DNA of 10,082 bases from contig DAHXMN010000017.1 of the NCBI GenBank assembly GCA_027371725.1, positions 1 through 10,082 on the forward strand, read 5' to 3'. Position numbers and translations under genes: made by a program. Positions 4,213 to 10,082 of the stretch are shown here, one piece after another; position 1 is the first letter of the stretch, and each line of letters starts with the position of its first letter. The notes under the pieces were generated by a model, which had not been told where the DNA came from, searched no databases, and was given only the letters and a program-made list of their open reading frames with translations. The stretch comes from Candidatus Woesearchaeota archaeon. GTDB lineage: Archaea > Nanobdellota > Nanobdellia > Woesearchaeales > UBA525.

Positions 4213-5853
4213 GTGAAGCTGTCCGATATCAGTATCCGTTGGCAACTGCTGATTCTTTGCGTCATTCTCGTCATCATCCCCGTCGTCGTCCTCGGCTCAT
4301 ACACCTACACGACCTTGAAGGCGGAGGTCACGCAGCAGATCAACGACTCGCTCCGCCAGAACGTCGAGATCGCGTACAACGACTTCGAGGCGATGAACAG
4401 CGTCCTCCCGAAGAACCTGACCGAGCAGCAGCGCCAGCAGGCGTTCTCCCCGCTCCTCGACAAGTACGCCGACATCAAGATCGGGAAGACCGGCTACATC
4501 TTCGTCATCGACAACGAGGGCGACTATGTCCTCTCCGCCGGCCGTCAACGCGACGGCGAGAACATCCTCAATGCGCAGGACTCGAGCGGCCGCTACTTCA
4601 TCAAGGACATGCTCAGCGAGGCGAAAGCGGCGCCGGAAGGGACCGCCTCCACCATGGTCTACCCGTGGAAGAACGCCGGCGAGACCACCGCCCGAGACAA
4701 GATAGCGGCGTTCGTCTACGTGGACACCCTCGGCTGGACGATCGGCTCGAGCGCGTACTACGACGAGTTCACGGACGGCGTCTCGTTCGTCCGTAACATC
4801 ACGTTCGTCGGCTCAATCCTCGCGATTCTCTTCGCGTCGCTCGTCATGTACTACTTCGCGAGCAGGCTCGCCAATCAGCTCCAGAAGATAATCGACAGCA
4901 CGCGCGCCATGGCGAACGGCGACCTGACGCAGCACATCGATCTCCACGCGATGACGCCCGAATTCCGCAGCCTCGCGACGCACTTCGACGCGATGCGCGT
5001 CCAGTTCTCGATGCTCCTCGTCCGCATCATCGGCACCACCAATACTGCGGCGTCGAACGCCGAGGAGCTCTCCGCCTCCGCGGAAGAGGTGAACTCCTCG
5101 CTCCAGCAGGTCTCCTCCACAATCCAGGAGATCGCGAAGTCCGCGCAGGAGCTGAGCAAGGACGCGACGAACGCGGCCAACCGGAGCAAGATGACCGAGC
5201 AGAGCGCCACCAACGGGAGCAAGAACGCCTCCACCATCAACGAGAAGATGGGTTCGCTCAGCGGCACGATCAAGACCGGCGCGGATAAGGTCAAGTCCCT
5301 CGGCGAGAAGTCCAAGCGGATCGGCGATATCGTCACCACCATCAACCGGATCAGCGAGCAGACCAACCTGCTCGCGCTGAACGCGGCGATCGAGGCCGCG
5401 CGCGCCGGCGAGGCGGGCCGCGGGTTCGCCGTCGTCGCGGACGAGGTGCGGAAGCTCGCGGAGGAGAGCCACAAGGCGACGAGCCAGATCGGCGAGCTCC
5501 TCGGCTCAATCCAGACCGAGATTGACGCGAGCGTCGGCCAGATGGCGGAGAACACCCGCCAGGTGGCGGACAGCAGCAAGACGATCACCCAGGCCCTCGC
5601 CTCGTTCGAGGAGATCCCCGTCCTCGTGGACGCGGTCAACCAGTCTATCAACCACATCAGCTCCATCTCAGAGGAGAACGCCGCCGGCGCCGAGGAGGTG
5701 ACCGCCTCCGTCGAAGAAGTGACGTCGGCGACGAACCAGGTGGCCGCGGCCGCGCAGCAGCTTTCCAGAGCGGCGAACGAGCTCCGCACGCTCCTCAACC
5801 AGTTCCGCGTCGAGCAGGCGCTCTTCGACAAGGCGGGAGTCGAGGAGAAGTGA
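4213..5853 (+). CDS. Methyl-accepting chemotaxis receptor with Cache sensor domain
   Basis: Transmembrane chemoreceptor that senses an extracytoplasmic signal and controls CheA through CheW. The product has 546 residues from GTG 4213, in this order: TM1 (about 12-30); a single Cache-type sensor (about 35-192) with the 'KIGKTGYIFVID' strand; TM2 (about 196-215); HAMP (about 216-268); and the coiled-coil signalling domain (about 275-535). The conserved hairpin tip reads 'NLLALNAAIEAARAGEAGRG' from residue 385. Sites fitting the [A/S]-x2-[E/Q]-[E/Q]-x2-[A/S] modification pattern are E284/E285, E291/E292, Q298/Q299, E494/E495 and E501/E502. The Gln pair is a natural candidate substrate for CheD. 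There is no C-terminal CheR-docking pentapeptide; the tail ends KAGVEEK. Ligand is unknown; small carboxylates or amino acids are common for this sensor class but nothing here proves it. An upstream ATG at 4168 would add 15 residues. Confidence 0.94.
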   Translation: MKLSDISIRWQLLILCVILVIIPVVVLGSYTYTTLKAEVTQQINDSLRQNVEIAYNDFEAMNSVLPKNLTEQQRQQAFSPLLDKYADIKIGKTGYIFVIDNEGDYVLSAGRQRDGENILNAQDSSGRYFIKDMLSEAKAAPEGTASTMVYPWKNAGETTARDKIAAFVYVDTLGWTIGSSAYYDEFTDGVSFVRNITFVGSILAILFASLVMYYFASRLANQLQKIIDSTRAMANGDLTQHIDLHAMTPEFRSLATHFDAMRVQFSMLLVRIIGTTNTAASNAEELSASAEEVNSSLQQVSSTIQEIAKSAQELSKDATNAANRSKMTEQSATNGSKNASTINEKMGSLSGTIKTGADKVKSLGEKSKRIGDIVTTINRISEQTNLLALNAAIEAARAGEAGRGFAVVADEVRKLAEESHKATSQIGELLGSIQTEIDASVGQMAENTRQVADSSKTITQALASFEEIPVLVDAVNQSINHISSISEENAAGAEEVTASVEEVTSATNQVAAAAQQLSRAANELRTLLNQFRVEQALFDKAGVEEK

Positions 5854-5907
5854 TAGGATGGTGCGCGAAGCATAACTGGTGCGTTAAGCGTTGAGGGTGA
5901 TGCGTTG

Positions 5908-6837
5908 ATGGAGAAGACCGATGAACATGGCGAGGAGCGGCAGATCGTCGTCTTCTCGATCGGCGAGGAGGAGTTCGGCGTCAACATCGGCGAGGTCAGG
6001 GAGATCATCCGCTCCGGCGCCTACACGCGGATCCCGAACACCGCCGAGTATGTCCGGGGCGTCATCAACCTCCGCGGCAGCATCATCGTCGTCATCGACC
6101 TGGCGATGAAGCTCAGCCTCCAGGGCCGCGACTCCGAGAACACGCGGATCATCGTCATCGAGAACAACGGGAACACCGTCGGCATGCTCGTCGACTCGGC
6201 CACCGAGGTGATGCGTCTCACGAGCGACCGGATCCATCCGCCGCCGCCCATCATCACCGACCGGATCAACGCCGGCTACATCGAGGGCGTCGGCATCGTC
6301 GGCGACCGTCTCCTCATCCTCCTCGACCTGGCGAAGGTCCTCGAGGGGAAGGAGCTCGCGTCCCTCGGACGCCAGACGACTGCGCCCGCGCCCTCTCCTT
6401 CCATGTCCGTGGCGGCTCCCGTGGCGCGGCCGCAGGCACAGTCCGCTCCGCAAGCGTCGTCGGAGAAGCAGGCGGCCTCCGCGCCGTCCACGCCCTCATC
6501 TTCCGTCCCTCCCGCCCCTGCTCAGTCGTCCAAGGCCGCGTCGAAGCCGGCTGACCACCCTGCTATGAAGGATGTCTACCACGAATGGCACTTCATCACG
6601 CATGACGGGAAGCCGCTCAAGAACGTCACGGAACTCCTCTCCTACGTCCACGCGCTCGACGAAGGGACTTTCAGGGCGTTCGTCAACGAGGAGAAGAACG
6701 ACTTCGCGAACTGGATTGGCGGCGCGGTCGGCGACAAGGAGCTCGCGGACCGGGTCAGGAACGTCTCCTCGAAGGACGCGGTGACGAAGGAGATCCGGGA
6801 CCGCATCCTGGAGATCCACCTCGGGGGCTCCGTATGA
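5908..6837 (+). CDS. cheW: CheW coupling protein fused to a C-terminal 'NDFANW' domain
   Basis: CheW is the scaffold linking receptors to CheA. Residues about 8-150 form a complete CheW domain: 'QIVVFSIGEEEFGVNI', 'EIIR', 'IPNTAEYVRGVINLRGSI', 'VIDL', and near its end 'LLILLDLAKVL'. Next comes a low-complexity Ala/Pro/Ser/Gln linker (about 152-218). The C-terminal domain (about 220-309) has 'WHFITHDGKPLKN', 'ELLSYVHALDEGTFRAFV' and 'NEEKNDFANWIGGAVGD'. That tail resembles a domain of unknown function seen in archaeal proteins (I believe DUF5752-like, not verified). Ordinary CheW has about 150-170 residues, so this is roughly double. ATG 5908 is preferred over the adjacent TTG 5905; GAGGGTGAT (5893-5901) supplies the SD. 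The gene lies 54 nt after the receptor, and its stop overlaps the next start. Confidence 0.92.
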   Translation: MEKTDEHGEERQIVVFSIGEEEFGVNIGEVREIIRSGAYTRIPNTAEYVRGVINLRGSIIVVIDLAMKLSLQGRDSENTRIIVIENNGNTVGMLVDSATEVMRLTSDRIHPPPPIITDRINAGYIEGVGIVGDRLLILLDLAKVLEGKELASLGRQTTAPAPSPSMSVAAPVARPQAQSAPQASSEKQAASAPSTPSSSVPPAPAQSSKAASKPADHPAMKDVYHEWHFITHDGKPLKNVTELLSYVHALDEGTFRAFVNEEKNDFANWIGGAVGDKELADRVRNVSSKDAVTKEIRDRILEIHLGGSV

Positions 6838-7001
6838 CGAAGAAGGAGCAGTGCAAGGCGCTCATGACGAGGTTCTTCGGTCAGGCGACGGGTGCGCTGG
6901 TCGACGACATGTCCGAGGAGGAATGCGTGGCGAAGTGCCGCGCCAAGGTGGCGGCGTTCCTCGGCGAGGAGAAGGCGAAAGAGTTCGACAAGATACGGTA
7001 G
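6834..7001 (+). CDS. Small 55-residue protein of unknown function, coupled to cheW
   Basis: An ATG overlapping the cheW stop (ATGA, 6834-6837) opens a frame of 55 codons ending in TAG at 6999-7001. It keeps the G/C third-position bias of its neighbours. The product is charged and apparently all-helical, with 'CKALMTRFFG' near the start, 'VDDMSEEECVAKCRAKV' in the middle and 'FLGEEKAKEFDKI' at the end. It contains three cysteines (C7, C31, C35), the last two as CxxxC, and no signal peptide or membrane segment. The tight overlap implies co-translation with CheW and a possible role beside it. I have an unverified impression that similar small proteins occur in other small archaea. No function can be assigned; metal binding by the Cys residues is only a possibility. 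Confidence 0.75.
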   Translation: MTKKEQCKALMTRFFGQATGALVDDMSEEECVAKCRAKVAAFLGEEKAKEFDKIR

Positions 7002-7066
7002 ATACTGCATGACAGGGCCGCGATAGGCGAATAGACGGCAAAAGAAACGACGAGAGGCGATGAACC

Positions 7067-8044
7067 ATGAGATTCCCCATCCTTGCGAAGATGCTGATGC
7101 TCCTGATAGTGCTGGCGGTCCTTCCGCTCGCGATATTCGGGATACTCGCGCTCAATGACATCCACGCGCTCCAGGCGGGCGCGGTGACCCAGATCGATGG
7201 CATGAAGACGGTCGCGGTCAGCGACAGCACGAGCAGCCTCAACGCGCTCGGCGAGTCCATCATCGAGCAGAAGGCCATCGACGTGGCGAAGCAGCTCGAG
7301 ATCTACATCAAGGACCACCCGACCATGACCGTCGCGCAGCTCCAGGCAGACCCCGTCTTCTCCGCGCTCGCGGTCCAGCCGGTCGGCAAGACCGGCTACA
7401 CCGCCGTGACGGACGTGGACACGCTCATCTGCCGGTTCCACGCGAGCCCCAAGATCGTGAACATGGACCTCCACAACCTCGCGAAGGCGCTCCCCGGCTT
7501 CTGGTCGGTGATGTCGCGGAGCCAGGGCGGCAAGGAAGCGATGGGCTACTATGACTGGCTCGAACCAGACAACACGACGAAGCAGAAGTACATGTACATC
7601 GCGATCGTGAATGCGACGACCGCCGACGGCGTCCGGTTCAGCGTCGCCTCGACGACATACATCGACGAGTTCTCCGCGCCGTCGCAGCAGCTCGAGCAGA
7701 AGATGGCCGCGACGCGCCAGACGGTCGTGCAGGAGATCGACAGCCGTGCCGCCGACATCCGGAGCAAGACCTATCTCTTCCTCGTCATCGTGCTCGTCAT
7801 CGTCATCGTGGCTGCGTTGCTCTTCGCGCAGTCGCTGACCCGGCCGATCAAGCAGCTCACCGACGCCGGCAACAGGATAGCGGACGGGCAGCTCGACACG
7901 GAAATGCCCGTCTTCAGGACGAACGACGAGATCAAGGACCTCAGCGGCACGATGAACCTGCTCGTGGGCGCGATCCGCTTCATGAAGCAGGAGACAGCCG
8001 AGAAGACAGCGACCAAAACGACGGGGAAGCCACCTAAGAAATGA
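7067..8044 (+). CDS. Cache-HAMP membrane protein lacking a signalling output domain
   Basis: Receptor-like membrane protein of 325 residues. TM1 is 'MLMLLIVLAVLPLAIFGILAL' (about 9-29). An extracytoplasmic region (about 30-232) contains a Cache-type sensor with 'VGKTGYTAVTD' and 'GYYDWLEPDN', followed by 'KYMYIAIVN' and 'STTYIDEF'. TM2 spans about 236-257, and a HAMP domain (about 258-311) starts 'SLTRPIKQLTDAGNRIADGQL'. The protein then ends in a short Lys/Thr-rich tail (about 312-325) with no MCP coiled coil, histidine kinase, cyclase or phosphatase domain. The stop is clean and followed directly by the next gene's leader, so this does not look like a frameshifted receptor. It may signal by pairing with the upstream receptor or through an unknown partner. 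The SD-like GAGGCGATGA (7054-7063) lies 3 nt before the ATG. Confidence 0.9.
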   Translation: MRFPILAKMLMLLIVLAVLPLAIFGILALNDIHALQAGAVTQIDGMKTVAVSDSTSSLNALGESIIEQKAIDVAKQLEIYIKDHPTMTVAQLQADPVFSALAVQPVGKTGYTAVTDVDTLICRFHASPKIVNMDLHNLAKALPGFWSVMSRSQGGKEAMGYYDWLEPDNTTKQKYMYIAIVNATTADGVRFSVASTTYIDEFSAPSQQLEQKMAATRQTVVQEIDSRAADIRSKTYLFLVIVLVIVIVAALLFAQSLTRPIKQLTDAGNRIADGQLDTEMPVFRTNDEIKDLSGTMNLLVGAIRFMKQETAEKTATKTTGKPPKK

Positions 8045-8079
8045 ACCCGCAGGTTCGACAGGAATCGGAGTGATGTACC

Positions 8080-10082
8080 ATGAGACGACTGATCGTATTG
8101 TGCGCCATAGCGCTGCTGCTCGCCCTGCCGTTCGCGGCTGCGGAACTCAGCACCTTCCCTTCGCCGTTCCTCCAGGACGGCACGTTCAACGGCGACATCG
8201 TCGTCGGCCAGCACGGTCAGGGGGCTGACTTCCTCGCGACCGCCGAGCTCCTCACGGCGCTGGAGAAGTACACGCAGCAGGCAGTCGTGACGCCGTCCGC
8301 GCCGACGACGCCCGCGTTCAAGACGCGTTTCCAGCTCAAAGGGCAGCATGACAACCTCGAGTCCGCGGAGTTCATCAACACCATCGCGAGCAGGCTCACC
8401 GGCCTGCATCTCTCCGCGCTCTCCTCGGGGGAGGTCACCAACCAGCAGGGCACGTTCGAGTACCAGCAGCACTTGATGCTGCCGCCCTCCTCGCTGAGCC
8501 CGCAGTACGGCATGTTCACCGCCTTCACCACCGCGGACGACATTCCGAACGACGTGACGGACACCCCGAAGGCCTATCTCGAGTTCGTCCCCGGAAGCTA
8601 CCTCTACGAGTACCGGCTCTACTTCTATCCGCCGTTGGAGAGTGCCGTGGACCCGCTGAACAGCTACGAACTGAAGGACCTCAAGGGGATGACGCTCACG
8701 ATCCTCGGCAAGAACTACACCGTGCTCAAGGCGGACCACCCGGCGCAGGACAGCATCTCCCTGACGCTCCTCGCCTCGACGCAGAAGTTCACGCTCCACG
8801 AGGGCGAGACCAAGACGATCACCCTCGACGGCACGAACTACGAGGTGACCGCCCTCTTCATCTCCAACGGCAAGACTGGCGTCCCCGAGGCGCAGATCAT
8901 GCTCAACGGCCAGCAGCTCCATCCGATGCGGGAAGGTGACGCGTTGCGCACCGACGGCATCACCGTCTACGCGCACTCGGTCCTGGCCAACTCCCGCGAT
9001 GCGATGGTCGAGCTGTCTCTCGGCAACGGCGAGATCACCCTCGCGGACACGAACATCAGCGATACGACCTACGGTCCCGCGTACGAGGTCGCAGGGAACA
9101 CCGTCACGGAGACCGCCGTGCGGATCGAGGGCTACGATGACGGCCTCGTCGACGGCGGCAAGGTCCGCATCAGCTCGATCTTCATCAAGTGGACGCCGTC
9201 GCGCACCTACTATATCGCGGCCGGCCAGAAGCTGAGCGACCTCTTGACGAACAAGGATCGGCTCTTCGGCCAGAGCATCGACTACGAGTATGGCGGCCCG
9301 AACCCCAACGACAACGTGGAGGATATCCAGCTCACTCCGGTCGGCAGCGACCGCTACGTGCTGGACTTCTTCAACAAGCTCGGCCAGGAGCTGAAGATTC
9401 CGCTCTTCTATGACGGCAGTGGCTCCTTCACGCGGTTCGGCGACGAGCAGCGGACGCTCCACATCCTGGAGAACGAGTCGATCGCGGCGCACGACTATTT
9501 CATCATCTCGTCCGACGGCTCCGCCTCGGTGAACGCGGCGAAGGGCTACACGCGGCTGATGCAGTACGAGGAGCAGGACCCGGGCACGGACACGCTCTGG
9601 TTCATGGACGTGCCTTCCGGCCAGGAGTACGAGGTCCGCTACGCCGACAACGCGACGACCGCGACCCTCCCGATGGACGGCTACGAGTACCTGATTTCCC
9701 TGGACCCCTCAGCGACCAACGGGCCGATCCTCGTCGACCTGAACGACAATGGCGCGATAACGACTGGCGACAAGCCGACCCTCGTGACGAAGTACGAGTC
9801 GCGGATCGACATCGAGACGAGCGGGACGTACGCCTACAAGCGTTTCACGTTCTACTCGCAGAAGAAGAGCGGCTCGATCGCCGGCTCGCTGCTGAATTCC
9901 GTGCTCTACTCGACCGTCGGTCCTCTCGTCCAGGCGACCCTGAACGCGACGTTCGGCGGCGCGTACAACATCACCGCGAACCCGGTGCTGACGCCGACCG
10001 CAATCACGACGTTCTACGACTCGGTCAGGGTCACCCTGACGACCGACTCGCACAGCAACGCCGACATCGCGAGCGTGGAGCG
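8080..10082 (+). CDS. S-layer-like secreted surface protein, N-terminal part (runs off the right edge)
   Basis: Large exported protein; 667 codons are visible with no stop. It begins with a signal peptide: charged MRR, a hydrophobic core, and a likely cleavage after 'FAAA' (residues 18-21). The early segment 'DIVVGQHGQGADFLATAELL' resembles the N-terminal region of archaeal S-layer proteins. Residues about 205-310 contain a beta-rich pair of phrases, 'LTILGKNYTVLKAD' and 'LHEGETKTITLDGTNYEV', typical of those proteins. There are six N-x-S/T sequons (NYT, NIS, NES, NAT, NAT, NIT), compatible with archaeal N-glycosylation. A loop, DLNDNGAITTGD (residues 553-564), matches an EF-hand/dockerin-like calcium-binding pattern. 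GGAGTGAT (8067-8074) is the SD. The gap to the previous gene is only 35 nt, so it may be co-transcribed with the sensory genes. Role as cell-envelope lattice or adhesin is inferred. Confidence 0.82.
   Translation, partial: MRRLIVLCAIALLLALPFAAAELSTFPSPFLQDGTFNGDIVVGQHGQGADFLATAELLTALEKYTQQAVVTPSAPTTPAFKTRFQLKGQHDNLESAEFINTIASRLTGLHLSALSSGEVTNQQGTFEYQQHLMLPPSSLSPQYGMFTAFTTADDIPNDVTDTPKAYLEFVPGSYLYEYRLYFYPPLESAVDPLNSYELKDLKGMTLTILGKNYTVLKADHPAQDSISLTLLASTQKFTLHEGETKTITLDGTNYEVTALFISNGKTGVPEAQIMLNGQQLHPMREGDALRTDGITVYAHSVLANSRDAMVELSLGNGEITLADTNISDTTYGPAYEVAGNTVTETAVRIEGYDDGLVDGGKVRISSIFIKWTPSRTYYIAAGQKLSDLLTNKDRLFGQSIDYEYGGPNPNDNVEDIQLTPVGSDRYVLDFFNKLGQELKIPLFYDGSGSFTRFGDEQRTLHILENESIAAHDYFIISSDGSASVNAAKGYTRLMQYEEQDPGTDTLWFMDVPSGQEYEVRYADNATTATLPMDGYEYLISLDPSATNGPILVDLNDNGAITTGDKPTLVTKYESRIDIETSGTYAYKRFTFYSQKKSGSIAGSLLNSVLYSTVGPLVQATLNATFGGAYNITANPVLTPTAITTFYDSVRVTLTTDSHSNADIASVE

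Noticed and set aside
7771..9492. 573-codon open frame on the minus strand
   Set aside because: Its product is a monotonous Arg/Glu/Leu/Val-rich string with no recognisable domain, and it lies antisense to the HAMP gene and the signal-peptide surface protein, both strongly supported. It is a shadow of G/C third-position bias.

Overview
The window looks like a fragment of a GC-rich archaeal chromosome. The main reasons are AT-rich TATA-box-like elements upstream of genes in otherwise GC-rich DNA, a chemotaxis set containing both CheC and CheD, and a secreted surface protein resembling archaeal S-layer proteins. Two further proteins, a CheW with an 'NDFANW'-type tail and a tiny Cys-containing protein, remind me of families common in small uncultivated archaea such as DPANN lineages. 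That lineage guess is inference. Coding density is high and third codon positions are strongly G/C, which produces many long antisense shadow frames.

Layout. Positions 1-386 (minus strand) hold the N-terminal 128 codons of adenylate kinase, which runs off the left edge. A 179-bp divergent intergenic region carries one TATA-like element for each direction. From 566 to 3696 (plus strand) lies a tight chemotaxis operon: cheY, a second cheY, cheC, cheD and cheR. Positions 3697-4212 hold no convincing gene. This stretch contains imperfect repeats, hairpin-forming stretches and, at its right end, the AT-rich promoter of the next unit. A second plus-strand unit starts at 4213: a transmembrane methyl-accepting chemotaxis receptor (MCP), a CheW fused to a second domain, a 55-residue protein overlapping cheW by ATGA, a Cache-HAMP membrane protein with no output domain, and a large S-layer-like secreted protein that runs off the right edge.

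How the parts fit. The receptor would sense through its extracytoplasmic Cache domain and couple through CheW to the kinase CheA. CheR would methylate receptor glutamates and CheD would deamidate receptor glutamines. CheY would carry the phosphoryl signal and CheC would remove it. No CheA, CheB, CheF or archaellum gene is present, so these must lie elsewhere or be absent.

Most unusual point. The cheD product is about 120 residues too long because a response-regulator-like domain is inserted inside the CheD fold, between the conserved 'HVMLPDS' strand and the 'KFADFAIP' helix. That inserted domain has lost the phospho-acceptor Asp (Ser instead) and the conserved Lys (Asp instead). It therefore looks like a built-in pseudo-receiver next to genuine CheY and CheC partners. 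Other notable points are the CheW tail domain, the tiny coupled gene, the receptor-like protein without output, and the repeat-rich intergenic region.
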